The notes: generated by a model not told the origin, from the letters alone. 64,000 bases of DNA from Nocardia sp. (GCF_025465275.1 NZ_JAODNK010000022.1:1-64000), one strand, 5' to 3'; counted from the stretch's first letter, positions 1 through 10,575 are shown. Made by a program: numbers and translations.

Positions 1-2
1 AC

Positions 3-44
3 AGCTTCCTCGCCAAACGGCAGCCGACCTTCACCGGAAAGTGA
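3..44 (+). CDS. C-terminal fragment of an upstream CDS, possibly enoyl-CoA hydratase/isomerase (…SFLAKRQPTFTGK*)
   Basis: Open frame running in from the window edge and ending at TGA 42-44; tail resembles crotonase C-termini and it precedes an acyl-CoA dehydrogenase. Confidence 0.4.
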   Translation, partial: SFLAKRQPTFTGK

Positions 45-51
45 GCACACC

Positions 52-1212
52 GTGTCCGCATTCGTCGTCGATTCCGACGAGCACAAACTACTGCGCGAGA
101 GCGCGGGCAAGATTGCGACCAAGTACGGGCAGGAGTACTTCCTGGAGCGATCGCGCGCGCAGGGCAAGGTCGACGAGCTGTGGGCCGACCTCGGTCAGGC
201 CGGACTACTCGGCATGCATCTGCCCGAGGAATACGGTGGCGGCGGCGCGGGGATGTCGGAGCTGCTGATCGTCATCGAAGAGCTTGCCGCTCATGGTATT
301 CCGCTGCTGCTGACGGTCATCTCCCCCGCGATCTGCGGTTCGATTCTCGCCGCACACGGCTCGGCGGAGATGAAGTCCCACTGGCTGCCCGGTATCGCCG
401 ACGGCACCAAGAAGATGGCCTTCGGGCTCACCGAACCGGATGCCGGATCCAACAGCCACAATGTCAGTACCACCGCCCGGCGCGACGGCGAAGGCTGGCT
501 GATCTCGGGTGGCAAATACTTCATCTCGGCGATCGACGAGGCGGACGCGGTCCTCATCATCGCGCGCGATCAGGAATTCGTCGGTAACTCCCGCTCGCCG
601 CTGTCGATGTTCGTGGTGCCCACCGATTCTCCCGGCTTGACGCTGCAGCCGCTGCCGACCGCGGTGGTCTCGCCGGACGGGCAGTTCACCGTATTCCTGG
701 ACGAGGTCCGCGTAGGTCCGGAGGCGCTGATCGGCGTGGCGGGCAACGGTTTACGACAGGTCTTCGCCGGGCTGAACCCGGAACGCATTCTGGCAGCGGG
801 CATCAGCAATGGCATCGGCCGCTTCGCGATCACCAAGGCCGTCGCGTATGCCCGCGATCGCCAGGTGTGGAATACGCCTATCGGTGCGCACCAGGGCATT
901 TCGCATCCGCTGGCCGAGGCGCACATCGCCGTCGAGCTCGCCCGGCTGGCGACCTACCGTGCGGCTGAGTTGTTCGATGCCGGACAGCCTGCCGCCGAAG
1001 CTGCCAATATCGCCAAGTTCGCCGCCGCGGACGCCTCATTGCAGGCGCTCGATCAATCGATCCAGACCCACGGCGGCAATGGCCTGTCCAAGGAGTACGG
1101 CCTGGCCGAACTCTGGTTCTCCGCGCGCCTGCTGAAGACCGCGCCGGTGAGCCGGGAAATGGTCCTCAATTTTGTCGCGCAGACCAGCTTGAAACTGCCC
1201 GCGTCCTACTGA
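52..1212 (+). CDS. acyl-CoA dehydrogenase family protein
   Basis: 386 aa; FGLTEPDAGSN and THGGNGLSKEYGLAELW motifs. Confidence 0.93.
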   Translation: MSAFVVDSDEHKLLRESAGKIATKYGQEYFLERSRAQGKVDELWADLGQAGLLGMHLPEEYGGGGAGMSELLIVIEELAAHGIPLLLTVISPAICGSILAAHGSAEMKSHWLPGIADGTKKMAFGLTEPDAGSNSHNVSTTARRDGEGWLISGGKYFISAIDEADAVLIIARDQEFVGNSRSPLSMFVVPTDSPGLTLQPLPTAVVSPDGQFTVFLDEVRVGPEALIGVAGNGLRQVFAGLNPERILAAGISNGIGRFAITKAVAYARDRQVWNTPIGAHQGISHPLAEAHIAVELARLATYRAAELFDAGQPAAEAANIAKFAAADASLQALDQSIQTHGGNGLSKEYGLAELWFSARLLKTAPVSREMVLNFVAQTSLKLPASY

Positions 1213-1234
1213 TTCAGCAAGGGAGACAAGAACA

Positions 1235-2098
1235 ATGCCCGGAGTAACCGATCGTGTCATCGTCGTCACGGGAGCGGGTGGCGGACTCGGCCGCGAGTAC
1301 GCCCTATTGCTGGCGCGGGAGGGTGCGCTGGTGGTGGTGAACGACCTGGGCGGCGCTCGCGACGGCTCGGGTGCGGGCCATTCGATGGCCGATACCGTCG
1401 TCGAGGAGATTCGTGCCGCGGGTGGGACCGCCGTCGCGAACTACGACAGCATCGCGACCGACGAGGGGGCGGCCGCGCTGATCAAAACGGCGGTCGATGC
1501 CTTCGGGACCGTGCACGGCGTGGTCAACAACGCCGGCATCCTGCGTGATGGTTCGTTCGCCAAGATGACCACCGAGAACTGGGAATCGGTGCAGCGCGTG
1601 CACCTTTGGGGCGCCTACTTCGTCACCCGCGCCGCGTGGCCGTACTTCCGCGAGCAGAATCACGGCCGCGTCGTAATGGCCACCTCGACCAGCGGCCTGT
1701 TCGGCAATTTCGGTCAGGCCAACTACGGCGCCGCGAAGCTGGGGCTGGTGGGCCTGATCAACACCCTCGCGATCGAGGGCGCCCGAAACAATATCCTCGC
1801 GAATGCCGTTGCGCCGCTGGCGGCTACCCGCATGACCGAGGACATCGCGCCCAAGGAGATGCTCGACAAACTGCCGCCCGCGTACGTCGCCGGAGTTGTC
1901 GGCTACCTGATGAGCGACGAATGCTCCGACACCGCAACGGTTGTCGTCGCCGGTGGCGGCCGCGTGCAGCGGGTCGCACAGTTCCAGAACAAGGGCGCGG
2001 TCTTCACCACGCCCCCGAGCATCGACGATGTCGCCGCGCAGTGGGGCGAGATCACCGATATGTCGGGCGCGGAGCTCGGCATCAACCCGCTCGGCTGA
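1235..2098 (+). CDS. SDR family oxidoreductase
   Basis: TGAGGGLGREYA Rossmann motif, NNAGI, Y-x3-K (NYGAAK). Confidence 0.95.
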   Translation: MPGVTDRVIVVTGAGGGLGREYALLLAREGALVVVNDLGGARDGSGAGHSMADTVVEEIRAAGGTAVANYDSIATDEGAAALIKTAVDAFGTVHGVVNNAGILRDGSFAKMTTENWESVQRVHLWGAYFVTRAAWPYFREQNHGRVVMATSTSGLFGNFGQANYGAAKLGLVGLINTLAIEGARNNILANAVAPLAATRMTEDIAPKEMLDKLPPAYVAGVVGYLMSDECSDTATVVVAGGGRVQRVAQFQNKGAVFTTPPSIDDVAAQWGEITDMSGAELGINPLG

Positions 2099-2113
2099 GC
2101 CGGAGGACCTCTC

Positions 2114-3421
2114 ATGACCGAAAACAACTGGGACGCACTGGTTATCGGCGCGGGCGCGGGCGGATTGTTCGCCGCCGCCCGGCTGACGCACCTGGGCTAC
2201 AAGACGCTGGTCGTCGAGCGACTGGATAAGGTCGGCGGCCGCGCCTCCACCGACGAGATCGACGGCTTCAAGGTCAATAACGGCGCCATCGTGATCGAGC
2301 TGGACGGCATCACCGAGGAGACCTTCGACGAGGTCGGCGCCAAATTCGACATCCGCCGCCCGGAACCGCCGATTCTCTACCGCATCGGCGGCAAGGATGT
2401 CGACGTCACCGGTGGCGGCTGGGGCTTCCTGCTGTCCAAACTGACACGCCAGGGCGCGAAGCTGGTCAAGGGCCTCGGCGCCGCGCGCAATGACAGCGGT
2501 CTGCCCGAAGCCGAATTGTCCACTGCCGAATGGGTTGCCAAGTACACCAAGAACGAGTCGGTGCACGGCATCTTCCGCAATATGTGCGGCTCGGTATTCG
2601 CGGTCGGCTCCGAGGAGCTGCCCGCGCGGGTGTTCCTGACGTACTTCACCCGCAAGAGCGCGTTCAAGAAATTCGGTTTCAGCCCCGACGGCACCATCGG
2701 GGTGTGGAAGTCGCTGGCCGAGGTCATCGAAAGCAACGGCGGCGCAATCTGGCTCGACAGTGAGGTCACATCGCTGACCTTCACCGACGGCGTGATCAGC
2801 GGAGCTGTCATTCAGCGGGCCGGTGAGACCGTGGAGGTCTCCAACCGATTCACGGTCAGCGATATCGGCCCCTTCGCCACCCTCGACCTCGTCGGGAGGG
2901 CCAATCTGCCCGCCGACTACATCGAGACCGTGGAGACGGGGAACAAGCCCTGCGGAATGATCTCGGTCAACTTCGCCTCCCAGCGCAAACTGGTGCATTC
3001 ACCCGGACTGCTCAGCTTCGCCCAGACCCGCCGACTGTGCTACATCGCGAACTTCAGCGAACTCTGCCCCGAGATGTCACCCGAGGGCTGGTACCTCTAC
3101 CAGGGCACCGCCGTGCCGAAACCCGCCGTCGGCGACTTCGACGAGGAATCGGAAACCCAACTGCTCCTACAGGATCTGCGCGATGAGATCGAAGGCTTCG
3201 ACGAGGCGCGCATCCTGTCGATCAATGTCACCCGCGACGCCTGGCCACCGCAGCGCGCCGTAGCCGGCTTCGATCTCCCGCACGACACCCCGATCGCCAA
3301 CCTCTGGAATGTCGGCGACGCGGTCAAGGAATACGCCAATGGCGGCACCACCGCCTGCGCCGAGACGGCGAAGATCGTCGTGGACAAGATCCGTGACGCC
3401 TATCCGGTGGCAGTGAAGTGA
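2114..3421 (+). CDS. FAD-dependent NAD(P)/FAD oxidoreductase (phytoene desaturase/amine oxidase-like)
   Basis: GAGAGGLFAAARL dinucleotide-binding motif and C-terminal FAD motif. Confidence 0.85.
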   Translation: MTENNWDALVIGAGAGGLFAAARLTHLGYKTLVVERLDKVGGRASTDEIDGFKVNNGAIVIELDGITEETFDEVGAKFDIRRPEPPILYRIGGKDVDVTGGGWGFLLSKLTRQGAKLVKGLGAARNDSGLPEAELSTAEWVAKYTKNESVHGIFRNMCGSVFAVGSEELPARVFLTYFTRKSAFKKFGFSPDGTIGVWKSLAEVIESNGGAIWLDSEVTSLTFTDGVISGAVIQRAGETVEVSNRFTVSDIGPFATLDLVGRANLPADYIETVETGNKPCGMISVNFASQRKLVHSPGLLSFAQTRRLCYIANFSELCPEMSPEGWYLYQGTAVPKPAVGDFDEESETQLLLQDLRDEIEGFDEARILSINVTRDAWPPQRAVAGFDLPHDTPIANLWNVGDAVKEYANGGTTACAETAKIVVDKIRDAYPVAVK

Positions 3422-3470
3422 TCTGCTCGCCGCGGTCATAGACCGTGGCGGAACGGTCCGAACGTGAAAG

Positions 3471-3499
3471 AGCCCCTGGCCCAAATGGGACCAGGGGCT
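3471..3499. terminator. Hairpin between convergent genes
   Basis: AGCCCCTGGCCC-AAAT-GGGaCCAGGGGCT followed by ATTTTG; lies between convergent CDS ends at 3421 and 3507. Confidence 0.8.
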
Positions 3500-3506
3500 A
3501 TTTTGC

Positions 3507-4664
3507 TCAGCGCGACAAACCGCCGCGGCTGATGAGTTGGTTGACGATCACGTTGCGCTGGATTTCGTTTGTGCCCTCGCCGACGATCATCAGTGGTGCG
3601 TCGCGGAAGTAGCGTTCTACGTCGTACTCGGTGGAGTAGCCGTAGCCGCCGTGGATGCGCACCGCGTCCAGGGCGATCTCCATGGCCACCTCGGAGGCGA
3701 ATAGTTTGGCCATACCCGCCTCCATATCGCAGCGTGCGCCGGATTCGAAGCGATCGGCGGCGTGCAGCACCAATTGCCTTGCGGCCGTGAGCTTTGTCGC
3801 CATGTTGGCGAGGTAGTTGCCGATCGACTGGTGCTTCCAGATGGGCTTGCCGAAGGACTGCCGATCCTGTGCGTAGCGCAGGGCGTCGTCGAAGGCCGCC
3901 TGCGCGACGCCCAGTGCGCGCGAGGCGACTTGGATGCGGCCGGTTTCCAGGCCCTTCATCATCTGCGCGAAACCCTGGCCCTCCGAGCCGCCCAGCACCG
4001 AGTCCAGCGGAGTGCGGTAGTCGTCGAAGGACAGTTCGCAGCTCTCGACACCCTTGTAGCCGAGCTTCGGCAGATCCCGGGAGACGGTGAGACCGGGACC
4101 GTGCTCGACGAGCAGGATGCTGACACCCTGATGACGCGGCTGTGCCTTCGGATCCGTCTTGCACAGCAGCGCAATCAGTTTCGAATGCCGGGCATTGCTG
4201 ATCCAGGTCTTGGCGCCGGAGATGACGTACTCCTCGCCCTCGCGGCGGGCTACCGTCGTCATGGCCTGCAGATCGGATCCGCCACCGGGTTCGGTGAGCG
4301 CCATGGTCGCCCGGATTTCGCCGGTCGCCATCTTGGGGAGATACCGCTGCTTCTGCTCTTCGGTGCCAAAGGCGAGCAGCAGCTTCGCGACGACGGTGTG
4401 ACCGCCCATCGCGCCGGCCAGACTCATCCAGCCGCGTGCCAGCTCCTCGGTGACCCCGACATAGCAGGGCATCGAAACCGGCGCTCCACCATAGGATTCC
4501 GGTACGGCCAACCCATAGATGCCGAGCTGTTTCATCTGCTCGATGAGCGCCTCGGGGTAGGTGTTGTTCTTCTCGAGATCGTGGACGACCGGCCGGACCT
4601 CCCGGTCGACGAATTCCCGTACGGTCTTGACAACGATCTGTTCGTCATCGGAAAGGCTTGACAC
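3507..4664 (-). CDS. acyl-CoA dehydrogenase family protein
   Basis: MALTEPGGGSDLQAM and IHGGYGYSTEYDVERYFRDA; GTG start at 4664 preferred over the longer ORF. Confidence 0.93.
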   Translation of the reverse strand: MSSLSDDEQIVVKTVREFVDREVRPVVHDLEKNNTYPEALIEQMKQLGIYGLAVPESYGGAPVSMPCYVGVTEELARGWMSLAGAMGGHTVVAKLLLAFGTEEQKQRYLPKMATGEIRATMALTEPGGGSDLQAMTTVARREGEEYVISGAKTWISNARHSKLIALLCKTDPKAQPRHQGVSILLVEHGPGLTVSRDLPKLGYKGVESCELSFDDYRTPLDSVLGGSEGQGFAQMMKGLETGRIQVASRALGVAQAAFDDALRYAQDRQSFGKPIWKHQSIGNYLANMATKLTAARQLVLHAADRFESGARCDMEAGMAKLFASEVAMEIALDAVRIHGGYGYSTEYDVERYFRDAPLMIVGEGTNEIQRNVIVNQLISRGGLSR

Positions 4665-4719
4665 CGTTGTCCCTCCAGCACCTGGACTATTTACTTTAAT
4701 ATAGATTAAAATCCGTGCC

Positions 4720-5589
4720 ATGCAAAGCAGCGACTGGCAGGCGATCCGCTGCCTGGTGTCGGTTCCCGCGTCCCGGCCGGCACTGATCGCGAAGGCGATG
4801 GCGACGAATGCCGACGCGGTGCTGATCGATCTGGAGGATGCCGTCGCACCGGGGGATAAGGACACCGCCCGCCTCGCTCTCGCCGACATCGCCGGTGCGA
4901 AGCCGACAGTCGTTCGGGTCAATGCGGCCCGCACTCCGTGGTGTCACCAGGACGTGCTGGCCTGCGCGATGCCGGGTGGACCGGACGCGATCATGCTGCC
5001 GAAGGTGGAGCAATCCGGCGACCTCGAATTCCTCGACCGCCTGCTCTCCGGGGCCGAGGCCGCATCCGATCGAACGACTCCGCTGACCGTGCTGGCATTG
5101 ATCGAGAGCGCAACGGGATTGGCGAATGTGCGGGAGATCGCCAGGGCGTCGAATAGAACGGGCGCACTGGTACTCGGATATGCGGATTTGGGCGCATCTC
5201 TCGGCCGCTCGGCAAACCTCGGAGCCTCCCGCTGGCTCTATGCGCAGGAAGCAATGCTGACCGCTGCCAGATCCGCAGGTCTCGCCGCGATCGACGGGCC
5301 ACACCTCGGCGTCGCTGTCGACGACGAATTCCTTGCAGGCGTCGAGCATTCGGTTGCTCTCGGATTCGACGGCAAATGGGTTATCCATCCGCGCCAGATC
5401 GACACCGTCACAGCCGCTTTCACGCCGAGTGCCGCGGCAGTCGATGAGGCGCAGGCCATCATCGACGCCCTCACCGCAGCGCACGAATCGCACCGCGGCG
5501 CGGTCACTGTCGGCGGTCGAATGATCGACGAGGCATTGGCTGTTTCGGCTCGCCGACTACTCGCCCGGGCACACTACGGCCGGGCATAG
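4720..5589 (+). CDS. HpcH/HpaI aldolase / citrate lyase beta-like CoA ester lyase
   Basis: LIDLEDAVAPGDK, ALIESATGL, GKWVIHPRQI motifs. Confidence 0.9.
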   Translation: MQSSDWQAIRCLVSVPASRPALIAKAMATNADAVLIDLEDAVAPGDKDTARLALADIAGAKPTVVRVNAARTPWCHQDVLACAMPGGPDAIMLPKVEQSGDLEFLDRLLSGAEAASDRTTPLTVLALIESATGLANVREIARASNRTGALVLGYADLGASLGRSANLGASRWLYAQEAMLTAARSAGLAAIDGPHLGVAVDDEFLAGVEHSVALGFDGKWVIHPRQIDTVTAAFTPSAAAVDEAQAIIDALTAAHESHRGAVTVGGRMIDEALAVSARRLLARAHYGRA

Positions 5590-5768
5590 CCGCCCGGGCT
5601 ACTCGCGTTCCACCGCCTGATCCGGACCGCTACAGGGGCCTGCCGGACTCTTCCGGAGGCGAACTCTGCGAATTGTCCGCGGGCTTGATTTCGATTTGAA
5701 CTGCTCCCATGCGTACTGTCCGCAAAATCAGAGCGCATGCCGCGAGTATCCCGCCCCGACAAGATTGC

Positions 5769-6167
5769 TCAATACATCATGCGGGGGTCGAGGTAGTGCT
5801 TGAACTCCAGGAGGTTGTTGGACGGGTCCTGGAGGACGAAGCTGCGGTGTTCTTCGGCGGTGCCGGCGAAGCGGGTGAATGTCGGGGCGTGGAAGGGGAG
5901 TTTGCGGGTTTCGGCCAGGTGCACCAGGCGGTCGAAATCCTCCTTGCTGCGGAAGGTCACGCCGAAGTGGCGGGGGTACAGGTCGGGTTCGTGCTCGATC
6001 TTGTCCGAGAGGTGGCAGACGACCTGGTCGCCGAAGAAATCGAGGGTGATGCGGTCGGGGTAGCGGCGGGCCAGTTTCGCGCCGAGGCCGCGGACGTAGA
6101 AATCCTCCGCGGCGTCGAGATCGAGTGCGGGGATGGCCAGGTGGAATGCATCGCGCATCTCACGCAT
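5769..6167 (-). CDS. VOC/glyoxalase family protein
   Basis: AFHLAIPALDLDAAEDFYVRGLG and FVLQDPSNNLLEFKHY typical of the VOC fold. Confidence 0.88.
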   Translation of the reverse strand: MREMRDAFHLAIPALDLDAAEDFYVRGLGAKLARRYPDRITLDFFGDQVVCHLSDKIEHEPDLYPRHFGVTFRSKEDFDRLVHLAETRKLPFHAPTFTRFAGTAEEHRSFVLQDPSNNLLEFKHYLDPRMMY

Positions 6168-6954
6168 GGGTCTGCTCCTGCGCCACGACGGAATCGAAAT
6201 CGGTGAGGGTGTCGGCGCGCAGGCCCAGTCGCAGGGTTTCCAGCCCGATTACCTCACCGGTGTGGATATTGCCGAGATTGACCTGCGGCCCGAAACGCTG
6301 CAGCAGGTAGATCTGCAAATCCTTGGTCGGGGCCTCGAACATCAACCGGTTCACATCGATTGCGGACTCGGCGATCTCTTCGATCAGCCCGTAGCGCAGT
6401 TCGCCGTCGGGGCGGCAGATACCGCTGCGGCCGCTCTCGCGGGCCTCGGCGATGACGAATTGCGCACCCGCGTCGAGATCCTGCTGGATGTACTCGATCC
6501 AGCGCGCGGGCGACAAGGTCTCCGAGCGGATGGGATCCTTGAAGCCGACTTCGGCGAGCACCGTGAACTCGTCGGCGAATTGCCGGATGTAGCCGGCCTT
6601 CTCCTCATTGGACAGCGGGATGGTGCCGTTGGAGATCTCTACGACGGTGGCGCCCGCGTCACTACAGAGCTTGTACCATTCGTCGACCCGGTCGTTGATC
6701 AGGAACTTCTCGAAAAGTGTTCCACCGAAATAGAATTCGACCCCATTGTCGCGGGCGGCGCGGGTCTTTCCGAGAATGCCCGAGGTGGCCAGGCAGGTGC
6801 CCCAGCCGAATTTCACATAGTCGATCAGATCGCCGTAGCTCGCCATGATGTCGCGGAAACAGCTGTTCGGAAGTCCCGGGTCGATCACCATCGTGAGGCC
6901 GCGCTCGCGCGGTTTGGCGTCCCGGCCGGGCAAGGTCAGGGTGTGGGCGAACAT
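6160..6954 (-). CDS. phosphosulfolactate synthase (ComA)-like protein
   Basis: YVKFGWGTCLAT, FYFGGTLFE, AEARESGRSGI, EAP segments characteristic of the ComA family; start at MFAHTL. Confidence 0.75.
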   Translation of the reverse strand: MFAHTLTLPGRDAKPRERGLTMVIDPGLPNSCFRDIMASYGDLIDYVKFGWGTCLATSGILGKTRAARDNGVEFYFGGTLFEKFLINDRVDEWYKLCSDAGATVVEISNGTIPLSNEEKAGYIRQFADEFTVLAEVGFKDPIRSETLSPARWIEYIQQDLDAGAQFVIAEARESGRSGICRPDGELRYGLIEEIAESAIDVNRLMFEAPTKDLQIYLLQRFGPQVNLGNIHTGEVIGLETLRLGLRADTLTDFDSVVAQEQTHA

Positions 6955-8162
6955 ACGACCTCCTTGGAGGAATCGCGGGTGGGCGCCGGCATACGGAATC
7001 GTCGGGGAACGAGCACGGACAGATCGGTGCGGAGCATGGGTCGTCCGGTGAGCCACAGACTTCCGGGGATGCGGCGCAGCACCTCGGTGCCGGCCAGCGA
7101 CAGCGCCACGACTGCGAAATACAGCAGGACGGTCTCCCAGAATCGCCCGATCGTCGATCCGAAGGATACGAAGATGGGCATCAAAATCTCGAGGATCAGG
7201 GGATGGATCAGGAAGATGCCGAACGAGCGATCCGCTCCGTAGCGAACGGCGCGGGCCAGCAGGTCATGGTCCTGTCGCTGTGCGGCCCACTGTGTCCCGA
7301 GCAGATAGAGGCCCACGGTGACCCCGATGAACCAGACGATTCGCTCCGGCATGAACTCACCGGAGGCCATCCACGGCGGCAGACCGCCCTGCACCAGGCG
7401 CTGGTAATCCCATTCGGCCGCAATGGCGGCCAGGACCACGGCTATCGCGATAACCCGGGCATGCCTGCGCAGGAAGGCGTGCACAGTCTCGATATGCCAC
7501 GCGGCGATGGCGCCGAGCACGGTGAAGAACTGGTACGGAACAACAGTGGCGTACAGGTGCAGCCAGAGCTGCCCGGGAAAACCGGTGGTGAACGGCGGGT
7601 ACGTGAGCGACCACAGGCAGAGCAATTCCAGTGCGGCACTGACCATCAGCACCCAGCGGTGCCGGCCTTCGGTGCGCCGCAATAGCTTCAGCAGGAGCGG
7701 GAACAGCAGGTACACCTGCATCGTGACCAGCAGGAAGTAGAGGTGGTAGTAGGCGGTGCCGAACAGGAGGTCGAGGCCGAGGCGGCTGAGCAGCCAGCCG
7801 GGCGTGCCGTAGTTCTGGCCCAAATGAATGGAATAGGCCCAATACACCACCGACCAGGCCACATACGGAATGCCGACCAGCGCGAACCGCCGCGGCCAGA
7901 AGTTCTTGGCGCGGAACGAGTCGTTCGCGAATTGGTAGACCAGCACGAACCCGGTCAGCGCGAAGAAGGCGTAGCGGGTGAAGTGCAACAGTGTCATCAC
8001 ACCGTTGGCCGAGACGTTCCCCGGATCGTTCGCCTGGCCGACGACGTGTACCCCGATGACACAGGCGAAGGTGAGGATTCGGAACAGATCGATTTGATGC
8101 AGGTAGGGACGCGCCCGCCGGCGACCTGCCTCGGGCACCCGAATTGCCGCGTCGGTGCTCAT
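6936..8162 (-). CDS. acyltransferase family 3 membrane protein
   Basis: Multi-TM; HQIDLFRILTFACVIGVHVV N-terminus typical of acyltransferase 3. Confidence 0.85.
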   Translation of the reverse strand: MSTDAAIRVPEAGRRRARPYLHQIDLFRILTFACVIGVHVVGQANDPGNVSANGVMTLLHFTRYAFFALTGFVLVYQFANDSFRAKNFWPRRFALVGIPYVAWSVVYWAYSIHLGQNYGTPGWLLSRLGLDLLFGTAYYHLYFLLVTMQVYLLFPLLLKLLRRTEGRHRWVLMVSAALELLCLWSLTYPPFTTGFPGQLWLHLYATVVPYQFFTVLGAIAAWHIETVHAFLRRHARVIAIAVVLAAIAAEWDYQRLVQGGLPPWMASGEFMPERIVWFIGVTVGLYLLGTQWAAQRQDHDLLARAVRYGADRSFGIFLIHPLILEILMPIFVSFGSTIGRFWETVLLYFAVVALSLAGTEVLRRIPGSLWLTGRPMLRTDLSVLVPRRFRMPAPTRDSSKEVVCSPTP

Positions 8163-9676
8163 GTTCCGACCGCATCGTGGGCTTGGATGCGCAGCATATG
8201 GCGCCGCACCTTGCCGGTCGCCGCGCGCGGGAAGTCGTCGACGAATCGGATCTCGGCAGGGCACTTGAAACTGGTCAGCTGCCGTGCGCAATGTTCGTGC
8301 AGCTGCCGGGCCAATGCTGTGCCGCCGTCGCGCTGGGGCAAGGTCGAGACCACGAAAGCGACTGGTACACTACCGAGAACGGGATCGCTGCGGCCGACCA
8401 CCACCGCATCGCGCACGCCCGGATCCGCGAGCAGTACCTCTTCGATCTCACGCGGGTACAGCAGTTCGCCGCCGCGATTGATCACATCGTCACTGCGGCC
8501 GGTCAGGTACACGAATCCGGCGGCATCGATGCGCCCGAGATCGCCGGTATCCATCCAGCCCTGCGCATCGAAGCGCTCGTGCGCGCGACCGCCGCGATAA
8601 CCGCTGATCACCCCGGCGCCTCGAATATGCACGTGCCCGATCTGTTCCGGAGGCAGTACCGCGCCGTCCGGGCCCCGAATCTCGAGCTGAACACCCACCG
8701 GGCGACCGCACGAACCCAGTGGCGTGGGACCGTCCAACGGCGTGGCGGTGATCTGACTCGCCGCCTCGGTCATCCCGTAGCTCTCGACGATCGGCACGCC
8801 GGTGGCTTCGCTGATCCGCTTGCGCACAATGCTGGGCAGCGGCGCGGACGCCGAACGGATGAAACGCAGATCGGTACACGAACTCTCGCTCCCGGTGATA
8901 TCGCCGCTGAGCACCGACAGGATGGCGGGCACCGCATTGAGCCAGGTGATCCGCTTGTTCGCGAGCAGCTCCCAGAACCCGGAGGCATGGAACCGCTGGT
9001 CCAGCACCAGACAGCCACCCGCGGTCAAAGTCGCAAGCAGTGCAACAACTTCGCCGTTGATATGGAACAGCGGCAGGCAGTTGTAGCCACGGTCGTCGTC
9101 GGTGAGCCGATGGTGCCGCACCACCGCGCCCGCGACATGCAGCAACTGGTGTTCGGTGAGATGGACGGCCTTCGGTTCCCCGGTCGAGCCGGAGGTCGAC
9201 AGCAGTACCGAGCCCCGGCGCGCCAGCGATATCGGGCCGGAGCGAACGGGTTCAGCAGTCGGGGAGATGAACAGGGCATCGCAGACCACAGCCAGTTCAG
9301 GTCTGGTGCCGACGACCACGACGGGGCGAACGCCGAGCAGTACCCGCAGCAGTTCTCCGATCGGGGCGCGCGGGTCGACCGGGAGGGCGCAGCGCCCGGA
9401 CGCGATCACCGCTATGAAGACCACGGCGAAGGTCAGCGGGTCGGGTACGTCGACGACCACCACCGCGCCGGGGCCCGCGCCCATGGCGTCGAGGCGTCGA
9501 GTCCACTCCGATACCGCGGTGTGTAATTGCCGGTAGGTGACGGTCCGGCCACTGCGCGCATCCTCGAAAATCGCTCTCGAGGCATGAAGCTCGGCGCGCG
9601 TGGCGATCATCGTCACGAGTGTGTCTGCGTGCGAAGGGTCCTCGGCTGGATCCTGACACTTGGTCACCGCATCCAT
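8159..9676 (-). CDS. AMP-dependent acyl-CoA synthetase/ligase
   Basis: LLSTSGSTGEPKAVHLT, YGMTEAA, DTGDLGRID, PRAATGKVRR. Confidence 0.9.
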   Translation of the reverse strand: MDAVTKCQDPAEDPSHADTLVTMIATRAELHASRAIFEDARSGRTVTYRQLHTAVSEWTRRLDAMGAGPGAVVVVDVPDPLTFAVVFIAVIASGRCALPVDPRAPIGELLRVLLGVRPVVVVGTRPELAVVCDALFISPTAEPVRSGPISLARRGSVLLSTSGSTGEPKAVHLTEHQLLHVAGAVVRHHRLTDDDRGYNCLPLFHINGEVVALLATLTAGGCLVLDQRFHASGFWELLANKRITWLNAVPAILSVLSGDITGSESSCTDLRFIRSASAPLPSIVRKRISEATGVPIVESYGMTEAASQITATPLDGPTPLGSCGRPVGVQLEIRGPDGAVLPPEQIGHVHIRGAGVISGYRGGRAHERFDAQGWMDTGDLGRIDAAGFVYLTGRSDDVINRGGELLYPREIEEVLLADPGVRDAVVVGRSDPVLGSVPVAFVVSTLPQRDGGTALARQLHEHCARQLTSFKCPAEIRFVDDFPRAATGKVRRHMLRIQAHDAVGT

Positions 9677-9768
9677 TCCTCACATGGTCGTCGCCGAACC
9701 TGTGATACCCGTTTCCCGGTTCTGTGAACCTGCTGTGTGCGGTCCGGCGAACCTGCCGTCAACTCGGG

Positions 9769-10575
9769 CTAGGCGGTCGGCCTGCGGACGGCGGGCACCC
9801 GGGCGGGATCGTGCACAAGACCATCGGCACGCAGGTCCGACGCAAGTTGGTCGGCTATCCAGCGATGCCCCGCAGGAGTCGGATGTAACTCGTCCGGCAG
9901 CCGTGGAAAGCGCCAACTCGATACCAGTGGATCGAAGACGTACACGCCCGGATCCGCCGATCGCGCGGCGGACACGATGGCGGAGTCGGTGTCCCACACG
10001 ATTTTCGAGGGGTGGTCACCGGTCGGGAAAACGGTGAGCACGGCGATTGCGGAGGTGGGTGATTCGGCGCGAATGCGTTTGATCAGCTGCACTACACCGG
10101 CCTGCACGCGCGCGCAGGGCTGACCGACGTCATTGTGACCGGACTGGATGATCACCAGCGCGGGCTTCAGATGCGGTAGATCCAGTTTCGTCAGCAGGCG
10201 GTTGAGCGGGCCGAGCGAATGCGCGCCGCCGACGAGGTAGCCGGCGCCGGAATCGGCACTGACCACTGCTCGCCATCCGATCGAGGTCGCGAGCACCTGG
10301 GGCCAGGCCTGGGTGGGTGATGCGGCTCCGGTACCGGCGGAGAACGACGCGCCGACCACCGCGAGCACCGGGAGATTCGCTGCCGCAGCGCTCACCGCGC
10401 GTGGGCCCCCGTGCACGAGGGCGACGACTGCGGGCCGCGAACGCGCGTCCTCGTGGTAGGCCACCACCGATGACAACACTACGGAAACCGACAGAACAGC
10501 GAAACCGGCAGCGAGCCAGCCCATCAGGGTGCGACGCACGCCGACAGTCTGCGGGACGGGGCCGAGCGGGGTCAA
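9769..10575 (-). CDS. SGNH/GDSL-family hydrolase, membrane anchored
   Basis: N-terminal TM, VVGASFSAG (GxS block), IQSGHNDVG, DELHPTPAGHRW. Confidence 0.85.
   Translation of the reverse strand: MTPLGPVPQTVGVRRTLMGWLAAGFAVLSVSVVLSSVVAYHEDARSRPAVVALVHGGPRAVSAAAANLPVLAVVGASFSAGTGAASPTQAWPQVLATSIGWRAVVSADSGAGYLVGGAHSLGPLNRLLTKLDLPHLKPALVIIQSGHNDVGQPCARVQAGVVQLIKRIRAESPTSAIAVLTVFPTGDHPSKIVWDTDSAIVSAARSADPGVYVFDPLVSSWRFPRLPDELHPTPAGHRWIADQLASDLRADGLVHDPARVPAVRRPTA

Noticed and set aside
1304-2998. 564-aa minus-strand ORF
   Set aside because: Antisense shadow of SDR and FAD oxidoreductase genes in high-GC DNA; no recognisable motifs.
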